Positions 46,229 through 56,862 of a stretch of DNA of 64,000 bases are shown here, piece by piece. How positions within the stretch are numbered: the stretch's first letter is position 1; every line of letters starts with the position of its first letter. Under the pieces are notes generated by a model, which had not been told where the DNA came from, did no database searches, and saw only the letters and a list, made by a program, of their open reading frames with translations. Position numbers and translations under genes: made by a program. The stretch is from Alligator mississippiensis. Lineage: Eukaryota > Chordata > Crocodylia > Alligatoridae. The stretch covers positions 176,088,933 through 176,152,932 of the forward strand of contig NC_081824.1 of assembly GCF_030867095.1 (NCBI RefSeq). Direction: 5' to 3'.

Positions 46229-46838
46229 AGGCCCTGCTCCAATGAGTATTCAATTATTTATGCAAAGTTGAACTATCCTAATAAGTAATATTGAGAGAGA
46301 CATAGCCCAGCATAGCCAATAGCCTGATGATCAGGGCACTCAGTGGGGATGTGAGCAAATCAGAGCAGGGATCTGAAGCTGCCCCCCTGCTTCCTAAGGA
46401 TAGAAACAGATGTTGGGTTTATCCCAGGTCTGATTGTCTTGGGCTTTGACTCCCATCAAAACAGGCACAGGACAATTGTTTAGGCTAAAAACAGATGTTG
46501 GACTTGTGTCCAGGACAAAGCCTTTGCCTTTTATCCTATGGATTGCAGTGATTTTGAGTTAATTGCCATTCAGACTGCCTGTGACTGACTGACTGTCCCT
46601 TGCCTCTTGAAGTTAAAGTTAAAAGCCAAGACAATTTGGTTTGGGGTGGGATAAACCCAACATCTGTTTTTACCCTTAGAAAGCAGGGGGTACTTCTAAA
46701 TCCCTGCTCTGATTTGCTTGTATCTGCCATAAGTACTCAGATCATCAAGCTATATTGAACTATATCTCTCTCAAAATTACTTATTGGAACTGTTAAACTT
46801 TGCAAAAATAATTGACTATTAATTGGAGCAGAGCCCTG
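46229..46838. repeat. Long inverted repeat, arms of about 225 bp
   Basis: The left arm 46229-46452 and right arm 46612-46838 are reverse complements with modest divergence. Examples are aatcagagcagggatctgaa against its partner atccctgctctgatttg, and aaacagatgttgggtttatc against ataaacccaacatctgtttt. The spacer of about 160 bp contains another aaaacagatgttgga copy. No protein is encoded. The family is unknown. Confidence 0.75.
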
Positions 46839-46964
46839 AAATAAGTATCTTAATTCTCAAACTACTAGCTATTTCTGGGGTGGGGGGAGGGGGAGGGAGT
46901 CTGTCTCTTTCTGGTTTCTCATACAATTACTTTGAAATGCCATTATCCCAATGTAAAACAAGTT

Positions 46965-46996
<32 letters not shown>

Positions 46997-47346
46997 CTCA
47001 AGAAGTTCTGCAGGCTGAGAGAACTACTTCTTGTGCAGCCCTAGTAGATAGAGGGGATGGGACACTGACAGTGTTTAAGCCAGTGGTTGTGTGAATTGCA
47101 CAAGCCCTGGGAAGAAACAGACACAAGACAGCTGTTTCTTAAAATAGGCCAATGGTACCTTATCTGAGGCTTTTGCAAAGGTTGTTTTTGTGCAGTGTTA
47201 AAAACAGACTTCAGGTTTATCTTGGGTGTGACTGTCCCTGGCTTTGACTCATCAAAACAACCCCTGAACAGATCTTTCCACATGCTGCTGGAATGGCAAT
47301 TAACTTGAATTAGCCCTCCCCCATTTTCCAGAAAAAGTGTTATCTT

Positions 47347-47552
47347 GGTACTTCATAGGTACTTAAATTGGGACAATGGGCTTGTGGGTCTGTAGGATCC
47401 CAGAATAAAAGCCTTTGTCCCAGGAGAAATCTGACATCTGTTTTTAGTCACAGATACTTCACAGGTACTTAAAGTAGGACAATAGACGCCTACATCTGTA
47501 GGCTTTCAATATAAAATACTTTGTTCCAGGAGAAATCTGATCTCTGTTTTGA
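47347..47552 (+). repeat. Tandem duplication, two units of about 106 bp
   Basis: Units at 47347 and 47453 share cttca-aggtacttaaa-t-ggacaat, then caggagaaatctga and atctctgtttt-type ends. A third, dispersed copy is at 8728-8862. Confidence 0.7.
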
Positions 47553-47605
47553 GCCTCTGTTACCACCTCTGTTCAAAGAATAAAAATCTCTGTGCATTTT
47601 GAAGA

Positions 47606-48066
47606 CAAAGTTCTTTGGATAAATCCAATATCATTTATTAGACCAACTAAAATAGTTGGAAAAATTCTTATTAGCAAGCTTTCAGCCATTCCATCCAGGA
47701 AGAGCACAGACCATCTGCAGATGCTTCCTTAGCCTGAGAAAGCGTATTTGTGCCCAAAAGCTTGTTAAGAAGAATATTTCCAACTATCTGAGTTGGTCTA
47801 ATACAGGGGTGGGCAAAATGTGGCCCGTGGGCCAGATGCGGCCTGCCAGGCCATTCTATCCAGCCCACAGGGCCCCTAAAAATTTAGAAAATTAATATTT
47901 ATCTGCTCCTGGCTGCCTGGCATGTGGCCCTCAATGGCTTGCCAAAACTCAGTAAGTGGCCCTCCACTCAAAATAATTGCTCGACCCGGTTTAATAAATA
48001 TATTGGATTTACCCAAAGAACCTTATCTGTGTATGTCCTTAGACCAATACAGCTGCAACTTATACC
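47606..48066. mobile_element. Palindromic MITE, split by a hAT
   Basis: The left part reads acaaagttctttggataaat and attagaccaactaaaatag. The right part reads agttggtctaata and, after the hAT, tttacccaaagaaccttat plus ccttagaccaatacagctg. The arms are inverted copies of one another, as in the better-kept relative at 59268-59515. Confidence 0.7.
47804..47988. mobile_element. Short hAT-type element (GGGTGGGCAA family)
   Basis: Starts caggggtgggcaaaatgtgg and ends aataattgctcgaccc. The flanking octamers are gtctaata and gtttaata (7 of 8). It is inserted inside the palindromic MITE. Confidence 0.82.
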
Positions 48067-49464
48067 CCTGTGTATTTTGAAGATATTCATCTAAGTGAAT
48101 GCCTGATTGTATCACTGATTTTTGCTCCACGTAAGAAAGTGACCTACATGGCCCCCAAAATGTACTTGTGCTCAACAAGCGAACTACAGCTGAAACATGC
48201 TACAGCATTTTGAATCATCCTGCAGAATGCTGTTGTATATTCTTATCAGGCAGATGATAACAGGGTTAAGGGGATGATGCAGCTGTGTCTATTTTGGTTC
48301 AAGTAGCAATGGAGATTGCCCTGTGGGCTCTTAACCTTGGTGGAATTAGGGTAGCTGTAGGTGAAAGTAAGTCTGGACAAGCCAGCATAATACTTATGGC
48401 AATGACTAAACTTATTTCAAAAGTTGAAGCAATGGTCTGGAAATGGGTATAGGATCAGTCTTAGAGTATCTACAATAGAGAATGTAGGGAGGTAACATAA
48501 TTAAGGAGCCCCACCTCCCAACACACTTTTATTTGTTTATCTCATTTGAAATGTTGAGTCCTTTGTGGGTTTATAAAAGCCCAGAGCACTTGCTGGTAGA
48601 ATAGGGGGAGGGAAGGACATTGAAACAAAGGGCATTTACAGTAGCAGGTCATACATACAGTTGAGGAGAGATCAATAAAGAGAAAAGGATGATTGGAGAC
48701 AAAGGAGGAAATTTTAAAATAACAGAAAGGAAATTAAGAAAGAGGAGAATGATCAGTGGAAGTTTGCCAGAAGCACCAGTACATGCTTAACTCCACTCAG
48801 AACACCAGTAAAATACCCTGGGATTCATCCCTGTTTGCTGCAAGTGGCTTTTCATGTCTTCCTGGTCAATGAGAATGTTGCTTTAAGTCCAAATGCAGCA
48901 TTTCTTTCTGTTTTGTGGGAGATGATGAGCCTAATTACTGTATGTACTGAGTTAATTCCACTGATTTAATGCAATCACCCCATTATAAAACAATTATAAT
49001 ACAAGAGTAGAAAATCAAACCCAATGTACTTAACTGAGCTTTTCAAGAACGCATATATATTAGCTATTTGGTTTAGCACATGATATGGCGTTAATATAAA
49101 AAGGAAGATGCATGAAAAGAGAGTTTGTAACTGAAATCAAGAAAATAAAAAAGCAAGGGATTTCCCCATGCACCTATCTTCAGTCTTTGTTGTGGGTTCT
49201 CTGTTGCAGCATCTCTGCTTGTCCTGTCCTTTGATTTTTCTGGCATTCCACTGAAACATTGAAGAAACATTTTAAAGGGCCTACTATATAAAGCTATCAC
49301 AATTTGGGTTTTGTTCAATGTACCTTTTAGGTTTGTTGGCTTTCGGATTTTTGTACTGTTGGGCTCTTTGTACCACTGTGTCACAATGTGACATCTCTAT
49401 CCTGTTGTCATACAATGGCCTATTACCAAGCAACATCATCATGTCACAGCTTAATGTCATGATA
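48067..49464. other. Intergenic sequence
   Basis: No gene. It includes a purine-rich stretch at about 48590-48770. Confidence 0.4.
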
Positions 49465-49472
49465 GCTTAAAC

Positions 49473-50072
49473 CATGGGAGTCAAATGCACCCAGTCTCAT
49501 GGGCCAGAGTATGGGCGTGGGGCCAGCCTGCATGCTGGATTAGCCCCACAGACTGGTCCCATGTGCTGGATCCAGCTCTCATGGCTGGTCTAGTGCAGCC
49601 TCTGCATGCAGCATACACCATGTGTACTGCTTGTAATGCAAACACTAGCTCCAGACCTGCATGCTGCATGCACACACCTCCTGGTCCTGTGTGCAGCATG
49701 CAGTACGTGGGGCTGGTCTGGCATGCCTGCTACACACTGGACACAGTGCTGGTCTGGGGCATATGCCACATGTGGTGCCCACACCAACCCAGTCCTATGG
49801 GCCAGATTCAGCATGCAGGGTTGGTTTGCGTCCCCATACCGACTGGCCCTGGATCTAGTGTGGAGGGCTGGTCCAACACAGATGCTGCATGTAGTGCGCA
49901 TCCCAGACCAGCCCCATTCTATGTGCAGCCCATGCCAGACAGGCTGTGTACCACATGTGGCTTGCAAGGCCAATTCCAGTGCATACTGCATTGTAGCAGG
50001 AAGCACTGCAGGCCAAATGATCCAGCTTCATGGCCTGGATCCAGCCCATGAGCTGTGTCTTTGACATCCCTG
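49473..50072. mobile_element. hAT-like element, 600 bp, TGCATG-rich interior
   Basis: The ends catgggagtcaaatgcac and gtctttgacatccctg are inverted. The flanking octamers are gcttaaac and gcctaaac (7 of 8). The interior has many short repeated phrases (ggctggtctggcatg, cagcatgcag). A partial relative lies at 56040-56265. The frames on both strands (for example 49485-50051) are compositional. Confidence 0.7.
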
Positions 50073-50174
50073 GCCTAAACTAACATTCAAGGAAGTTTAG
50101 TAGCGTGAATTGCAAAGGGGACAAAAAGTGCAACCTCTGGTAGCACATCTACTGCATTTGGTAGCCATGAACCA

Positions 50175-50177
<3 letters not shown>

Positions 50178-50212
<35 letters not shown>
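50178..50212. repeat. A35 homopolymer run
   Basis: Thirty-five consecutive A. No retrocopy was recognised on its 5' side. Confidence 0.9.
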
Positions 50213-50214
<2 letters not shown>

Positions 50215-51590
50215 AAGCTAAATAATCAGGCTTTCTAACTCTCAGCAAAAAATGAACAAAGATTTCCAAGTGTCATTTAGCCCCCAATGTTAACATAAAG
50301 GTCTAAAAAAGAGTTTGTATATGCATATATGCTTTCAGCAGATGAGCTGAAATGACATTTTATTATCTGCCGTTTGCTAATGGGAATAAAAAGTCAAACT
50401 TTGAGTCTTTTTATAATTCTGAATCCTCTTGTTTTAGTATACTCAGCAAAAATACATCCTCCTCCTACATATCAAAAGAGCCTCTCCTCATGTTAGTGTT
50501 TGGGCACCCCAACATAGTCTCCCACCTATTCATCACCTTGCCTTAAGGATGTTTCTTAAAATGTTGCTCAGACTTGCTTTTCCCTGATCATGATGTGAAA
50601 ACTGATTCCTGAAGATTTCTTAAGATAACATGACTTTTCTGGTTGGTGTGTATTGATGGAAAAATTCAAATGTAAGTTCCTAGAGACATCTAGTCTGATT
50701 CTATATTTAGTCATCTAAATAGTGACTTGATATTTCTACCCAGGAGAACTTTTACAATTTTTTTTCTCCAATGCCTGATGAAGGATGTTTGTGCCCAAAA
50801 GCTTGCAATTAAATAATTTTTTTTTTTTACAAAAATCTGGTTGGTCTAATAAAAGATATCATCTCTACTACAAGTCCTGATTGATATTTCTAGATAATTT
50901 ACAGTTTACTCAGCACCAGAAAAAATAACTACTGTTCAGCTGGCTATATGTAGATGAGCATGTTATGTCTCTTTTCATGAGAAGAGTTTAACTGCTACTT
51001 TTAAAAGCATTTTTCTGCCCATGCAAGTAAGCACTTGTTGGCATGTGCATATACTTAAATGGTTTTCAAGAATGAATCTTGAAAAATATTTCAGGAATGG
51101 AAAAAGAATATAGTGTTTAAAGGTCCTATTCACACTGCAGCCCAGACCTTTCTGATTAGGCTATAGATTTTGACAACTGTGTTAATCATTGGTTTAGTGA
51201 TTAGCTTGGCATTCCAGCATTAACAACTTTTTTACAACAAACTATGAGCTTTGACAGGTGCAGGAGGAAGGGTGCACCTGTCAATAAGCAGCCTGTTGGG
51301 GGTCTAACATTTTCAACCCTTACGCTTTGAGGCAACTTCTGTTTAATTATAAGGAGAAATTCTCACGCAGTGACATTTTTAGGGGCTGAGGTACTAAGGA
51401 AAGCACCAAAAATCCCTTGCACCGCATAAAGCAGCTGAATGTGAGCTTCCACCACACCAATCATGTAAGGGTGAATTTACCTCGCATATAACACATTTTT
51501 GGTATAAAAAGGTCATCGCATAGGAGTGAATTCGCACATGGAGAACCTGTATAAAGCAGGGGAAACCTGTAGTGTGGTTCTCTGCACTAG
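50213..51590. other. Intergenic sequence with a MITE half-copy
   Basis: The text at about 50770-50872 (tgcctgatgaaggatgtttg, tgcccaaaagcttgcaatta, ttggtctaataaaagatatc) is the right half of the palindromic MITE family. No gene was seen in the rest. Confidence 0.5.
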
Positions 51591-51689
51591 ATCAGGTATA
51601 TCAGGCTGGGGCAGCACAGGGCTGGATCAGGGTACCTGTGGGCTGGCCCTATGCCACTCATCTGGCTGACTGAAAGGTTGCGCACCCCT
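51591..51689. mobile_element. hAT end fragment
   Basis: The right end gaaaggttgcgcacccctg is the reverse-complement form of the CAGGGGTCGGCAACC hAT terminus. The left border is unclear. Confidence 0.35.
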
Positions 51690-51699
51690 GCATGTATGA

Positions 51700-51879
51700 C
51701 AGGGGCAGGCAATTATTTTGGGCGGAGGGCCGCTTACTGAGTTTTGGTAAGCCATTGAGGGCCACATGACAGGCAACCAGGGGCAGATAAATATTAATTT
51801 TCTAATTTTTTTAGGGGCCCCGTGGGCCCGATAGAATGGCCTGGTGGGCTGCGTTCAGCCCACATTTTGCCCACTCCTG
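51700..51879. mobile_element. Short hAT-type element (GGGTGGGCAA family)
   Basis: Ends caggggcaggcaattatttt and acattttgcccactcctg. The flanking octamers atgtatga and gtgtctaa agree at 5 of 8. The interior ccgcttactgagttttggta and ttaggggccccgtgggcc match the other copies. Confidence 0.75.
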
Positions 51880-52319
51880 GTGTCTAATGTGTGCGTGAAC
51901 ACACAGCCAATTTCTGCACTTCAGCCAAACCAGCAGTGCGGTGTACTGGGATAAAATGCATGCCCACAGGACTGGCCCCATCCAGGACATGCAACTTATC
52001 CAAACAGCTCCTTCAGCATGTGGAGCTGTCAGGGCTGTGCCACGAACAGTCACCGAATTGACCTGTTCCCACCATTTTTAAGGCATCTAATAGCAGCCCT
52101 TCAACAGCGACTTCCCATTCCTCTTTTCTGGCCCACCTGAAGGGAACACAAGTAGCCCGCAGGATGCACAGACGTGGTGCCAGCTCAAAGGATCAGGTCA
52201 GGGGAGTACCACTGAGCTGCCAGGCAGCATAACCTCGCCCTGCGTGGCATCACATCGGGGTGCTGCAGTGCGAACAGGAGGCAGCAAACAGGGCTCACAC
52301 TGTGTTATGCACTGACACT
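51880..52319. other. Upstream flank of the PPP1CB CpG island
   Basis: Unique-looking sequence of rising GC content. No exon is recognised. Confidence 0.4.
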
Positions 52320-52410
52320 ACTATTTGTGCACTCGGCCCGCGGGCAGAGCAGAGGGCTGCCCCGCCCCGCTCAGGCCCGCCTGCTACCGAGAAAAAAAAG
52401 CAAAGCCGCA

Positions 52411-52789
52411 CACGCATGCGCACTCATCCTAGTACCGCAAGCGCAGCAGCCCGCCACGCCTGCGCAGTCGGCCCTCAAGCAAAGCGGGGAAGAGGGGGGG
52501 GGAGCAGAAAAAAAAACCCTCCGCGCCTGCGCAGTCGGCTCCGAAGCGGGAAAACAGGTGGTCAGGGAAAAGCCCTCTGCGCTTGCGCAGTCGGCCCTCA
52601 AGCTTAGCGGGAGGAGGGTTGGAAAAAAAAAAAGGAGCCCTCTGCACCTGCGCAGTTGGCCCTCAAGCGAGGCAGCCGCGAGACAGGGAGGGAAGAGCCC
52701 CCTCCCCTGCGGCTGCGCATTTCTGGGAGTGCCTGGAGCAAAGCAGCCGCGGCAAGAGACGCGGGAGGGGGTTTTGCGGCGCATGCGCA
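52411..52789. repeat. Tandem array of NRF1-like motifs
   Basis: Diverged units of about 57-69 bp, each with a TGCGC-type core: cacgcatgcgcactc (52411), cctgcgcagtcgg (about 52459, 52526), tgcgcttgcgcag (52578), tgcacctgcgcag (52643), tgcggctgcgcat (52708) and gcgcatgcgc (52779). The middle units also share tcggccctcaagc-type text and an A-run. The last site is a perfect NRF1 palindrome. Confidence 0.7.
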
Positions 52790-52821
52790 GAGGCGGCCTC
52801 TGAGGCGGGGAGGAGGGGCGG

Positions 52822-52824
<3 letters not shown>

Positions 52825-52879
<55 letters not shown>
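52825..52879. repeat. (TC)n microsatellite in the PPP1CB 5' region
   Basis: About 27 uninterrupted TC units, about 150 bases before the start codon. Confidence 0.95.
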
Positions 52880-52882
<3 letters not shown>

Positions 52883-53025
52883 GCCCCCATTCCGCGGCGA
52901 GGGCGCGAGCCGGGCACAGTCGGGGGCAGCGCGGGAGCAGTCGGGCGGCCGTTGGTTGCGCGGGGCGGGGGGAAGCCGCGTTCGCCGAGGCCTCTCCACC
53001 CCGCCCGGCGCCGAGTCGGCTGGAC

Positions 53026-53036
53026 ACAAAATGGCG
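53026..53036 (+). promoter_or_regulatory. YY1-like site overlapping the start codon
   Basis: The sequence caaaatggcgg fits the YY1 consensus AAnATGGCGG and includes the PPP1CB ATG. YY1 sites at this position are common in TATA-less promoters. Confidence 0.55.
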
Positions 53037-53082
53037 GACGGGGAGCTGAACGTGGACAGCCTCATCACCCGCCTGCTGGAAG
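53031..53082 (+). CDS. PPP1CB: PPP1CB exon 1 (coding part), partial gene
   Basis: Encodes the start of protein phosphatase 1 catalytic subunit beta, a cytoplasmic and nuclear serine/threonine phosphatase. It works with targeting subunits such as the myosin phosphatase partner MYPT1. Visible residues are MADGELNVDSLITRLLE plus the first base of the next codon. The beta isoform begins exactly so in vertebrates (alpha begins MSDSEKLNLDSIIGRLLEV, gamma MADIDKLNIDSIIQRLLEV), which distinguishes it. The exon ends g|gtgagc at 53082/53083, so the intron is phase 1. This fits the known gene, where exon 2 continues with VRGCRPGK. The ATG lies in acaaaATGGC, the only in-frame start. The metal-binding and catalytic residues are in later exons outside the window. 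Orientation is + and expression is presumably broad from the CpG island. Confidence 0.95.
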
Positions 53083-53707
53083 GTGAGCCCCCCCCTCCCC
53101 AGCGCCCCCTTTTCCCTCCCCCCGCTGGGGCGGGGCTGCGAATCCCCTCTTTCCTCCCCGCCACACCTGGGGGGCAGTGTGTGTGCGGGCGGGGGGCAGT
53201 TCCTCAGGGAGATGGGGGGGGGGGCGCGGGGGACCTCGGTGCATGAGGGAATAAATCCTCCTGGAGATGGTGGGAAATTTGTTGCTGTCTTCTCCTTTGC
53301 CGAGGGGGACCTCCTTGTGCCCTGAGTATTCTCAGGGCTGGGTGAACGTCCAAGTATATGCCTAGGGCCCTAAGTGAGGAAGGGGCCTGCTTGTGCTTCT
53401 TCTATACCTATTATAATTCTGGAGTGGGAAAATTAAAAAGTAATATACACAGTATTAAGAAGGGGCCCACGAATGTGTTTGTGTAGGGTCCACTAAAGGG
53501 TTAAATCCAGGCCCCAAACATCCTTGTTGTAAAGCTTCCCCCTGTTGGGGTGGGGGGGTCTTGCCTTACACCCTGCCACCCACCTGCAAGAATAGGCCAC
53601 TGGGGCAGAGGGGTTGGGTGCACGGTTGCACAGGGATGGGCAGTGAATAGGAGTTGCGGCAAGGCTGCCAGGGGTGTTGGTTCTGCCTTGGAGAACACGT
53701 AATGCCA

Positions 53708-53863
53708 GTAGTTTCCCTCTGCCTGAAGAAGGGTGTTTGTGCCCAAAAGCTTGCAAAGAACAATTTTTCAACTATTTAGTTGGTCTAAAAAAAGATATAT
53801 TACACTTACCCAAAGGACCACGTCTGCCTATGTCCTTAGACCAACACGGCTACAGTCAACAAC
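53708..53863. mobile_element. Palindromic MITE, right-half copy
   Basis: tgcctgaagaagggtgtttg, tgcccaaaagcttgcaaaga, actatttagttggtctaa, acttacccaaaggaccacg and ccttagaccaacacggctac, in the order seen at 59400-59515. Confidence 0.7.
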
Positions 53864-56039
53864 CACAGAATTTAAGATGTATGCAATAGTAAATTCTTCA
53901 TAACATATTTTTAATTAAATACTTATAAATCTCATGTGTCCATTATATGTAAATGCAAAACGAATTGGACATAAGTTTCTTTGCAAGTGGTTTTAGTCTG
54001 ATGCCACGGACTAGGTAGCTGTACATCCAGCAGGTAAAAGATCTGGACTTTGTACTATGAGCCCCTGGGCTGTAATCTGTGCCCCGTCCTGTTGGGGCTG
54101 ACGGGGGGGGGGCTGTGCCAGGTTGTTGTCTGACTTCATAATGAGTAAACAGTGAAAATCTGGGGTGCTGATAGATGGAGAGCGTGCGCCTGGCCACAAG
54201 AGGGTTGTTGGGGGTAGTTCTGCTAATATGTTTGTGCTTAGTGTATTGTTGCAGGAGGCATTTCAAATGCTTGTATTTGTCCTTCGGTGGAGTGTAAATA
54301 TTTGTTGGCTGGGCAGATGACAACTTACCTTTTGAGTTGCTTGAAATCTAAGAATGTTTATCAAGTAAGATTTTCTGTACAGGCCCCTTTGTGACCACTT
54401 AACATGCACTTTCCAGCATAAGCTCCATTTTCAGGGATTAAAGACTTTCCGGCCTGCATATATACATCTTCCATACATAGGGGCACTGGTAAATTTTGTC
54501 CAGGGTAGTAATCTATTTTTTTTCTAGTTTGCTTATTTGTATTCCTATTTAATTGATACAGTTTATTAAAATATTGTAGAACCACTTTTTAAGCACTTGG
54601 TTGTCTCGTTTTTCTTAGCTATCATTTATCTTAATAAAGTAAACCATGAAACTCCATGTATACAGTAGCTGCTTTCCAAAGAAAGTGCATATCCATATTT
54701 AAAATAGTTGGTAAGACGTAGTGTTTCCAGGGGTTTCATATAACAACTAAACAAGATCATAGCCATCCTAGGTTTGGACCAGTCTAGACTGTAGTAAGCA
54801 AATTTGTGTTAAAAATGGCAGTGTATTTGTTTGAAAACTATTACATTTTTAAAGACAAATTTGTTCAAATGTGTGTTGTGCTGTTTGTAGGTAGTCAGTG
54901 TTTTCTGAAGCTGTTTTTAAGTTTGATTTACTTAATTTAAATTATGCAAAAAAGGTAAGGAAAACCTGTCTGGCTTGTAGCAGTAAGAGTTCTTCCTCTC
55001 CTCCTCCCCCCCCCCCCCATTTTTGTTACCATACTGCTAACCAGGGGTTCTTTTAAGTTTCTTCCTTGCTTCAGAAAGAGAATCTGTCCTGAGAATTTGT
55101 CACGGTATCATCTTTAGCTTTTAAAATTACTTGGTGTGGGTGAGGATTTTTTTTCTTACATTTCTGTTTTACACTTTCTGTGCTACCAGTATGCCATAAG
55201 ATGAGTAACAGTTTGAGTAACGGCATCTTAACTCAGAGGTTTCTTTTATGTAATCAAAGATGCTTACTAAGTTTACAGTTTAGTATGGTGTTGCTGGGTA
55301 GTGCTCTTTCTTTCTCTCTCTCTCTTTTTTTTTTTTTTAAGTATCAGTGTAAAATGTGTTTTGAGTGGGGGGAAAAATGGTTTGTTAAATTGCTCTTCGG
55401 CTGAAATGTTTTTTGACAGATCTTCATTTTTTTTAATAGGTTTAACTTGTAAACACAGAGTTTTAAAGTTTCTTTTTATCTGTCTAAAGGGAGGGTGTTT
55501 TATATGGCAGCTGAATTTACAGCCCTGTCAAAACCCATTTGCATTAGACATATCAAAAAGATGGTCTTTGCCTCAGAACTCCGTGTAGCTTCAGGCTGTA
55601 CACTTACTGGTTGAAGTCTGTTGTAGTTTTTTTATGCCCTGTCACAAATGTTAAAAAAACCCATGTCTTACCAATGTACTTCTGTTAGCAAGAGCCCCAG
55701 TAGATGCAGTTTTGCTAGCAAGAATAGTTATGTAGTTTGCTCAGTATAATTTGCATTTCCAATAGAAGCAGCGAGGATTTTTTGGGGGGGTGAGATCTTT
55801 TTATTTGACTGACTGCATGGAATAGATTTAGACAGTTTTTCAAAGGGATTCTTCAGGTCCAGAGTGTCCTGCTTAAGCTGTATTGGCATATGTGAGTGCA
55901 GACAAAGCCTCCGTGTTAACCCAGTTGCATTGACCTGATTGTTTTTAACACAACTTTAGCTAAACGTTCTCTAGACTGAGCATAAAACAACAGTGTTTGA
56001 TCTCGATCTTAATTTTTTCCAGTTCTAGATAGTGCTAGA

Positions 56040-56270
56040 CTACCAAACCTGTTACAGATCAGCAGTCCCAGAATGGCTGCTGCATGTGGTGCAGATTCTG
56101 GACCAGCTGGGACAAGTGCTGCATGCCACGTAGTGACAGATCCTGGGTGGCTGGATTGGGTGCTGTCTTCAGCACACATCCTGCCCTTTTGAGGCTGGCT
56201 TGGTGGTAAATGAACAGGCTTCATGAGCTGGATCTGACCCCTGTGCTATATATCTTTGACACCCCTTGCT
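56040..56270. mobile_element. Partial copy of the 49473-50072 hAT-like family
   Basis: catgagctggatctgacccc and atctttgacaccccttg parallel the right end of the 600-bp element. The interior has ggctgctgcatgtggtgcag-type phrases. The left end was not found. Confidence 0.5.
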
Positions 56271-56825
56271 TTACAAAAATTGTCTTTTTGAGCCAGAAGT
56301 ACAGTTGAGGTCATGGACAAATGGACAGTTATACAGTAAAAGCTCTGTTACAACATCCACGGGGAATGGGGGATGCCGGTTAATCAAATATGCCAGTTAT
56401 CTGAGAGTTATACTGGGCGAGAGATTCAGTGATAAAGTCGCAATACAGCATAAGCACAATGTGATCACAATGGTGGATGTTTACAATTGAGACTGCCACT
56501 AGTGACACCGCTGGGCAGCGTCCTGAAGCTTCTGTAAACAACAGATCTACAAGAAGCACACGGCAAGATGCCGGATGGCTATCAGAATTTTTCTGGATAC
56601 GTGAAGGAAGATTTGTATTGCTGTCTTCAATAGAGCATTCCGGATGGTAAAGTGCTGGATCACACAATTTTACTGTACCTGTTTTGTGCGAGTGCAGAGC
56701 AAATGAGATTTGTTAAAATATGCATCTAAAAATGCACAGTAAAAAAGGGTTTGGAAATGGAAGTAATTTCAAATGCTTGTCCTAATCCTAGTAACAAGAC
56801 TTGGGTAATAATGTCAGTATGGTTT

Positions 56826-56862
56826 TTAGTTGGTTTGGTTTGGTTTGGTTTGGTTTGGTTTT
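56826..56862. repeat. (GGTTT)n pentanucleotide repeat
   Basis: About six to seven copies of ttggt/ggttt in a row within the intron. Confidence 0.9.

Larger units (their letters stand above)
52320..53260 (+). promoter_or_regulatory. PPP1CB: PPP1CB CpG-island promoter and 5' UTR
   Basis: Sharply GC- and CpG-rich compared with everything around it (for example gccgcgttcgccgaggcctc and cgcgggagcagtcgggcgg). It has no TATA box at a sensible distance from the coding start, as expected for a broadly expressed phosphatase gene. It contains the NRF1-like array, the CT tract and the YY1-like site listed separately. The transcription start cannot be fixed from sequence alone. It probably lies between the CT tract and about 53000. 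The long open frames on both strands here come from GC-rich composition. Confidence 0.85.

Noticed and set aside
49485-50064. Frames of up to 188 residues
   Set aside because: Inside a bounded hAT-like element with internal repetition; overlapping frames on both strands.
50178-50212. A35 run as the tail of a processed pseudogene
   Set aside because: No coding or retrocopy sequence was recognised upstream of it and no flanking duplication was clear.
1-52319. Exons of an upstream neighbour such as PLB1
   Set aside because: PLB1 lies upstream of PPP1CB in mammals, so I looked for its 3' exons. I found no lipase motifs or terminal membrane segment that I could support.
52327-53246. Several long overlapping frames on both strands around the PPP1CB promoter
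   Set aside because: They arise from high GC content and the CT tract (runs of Ser-Leu or Arg-Glu). Only the 53031-53082 exon matches a real protein.
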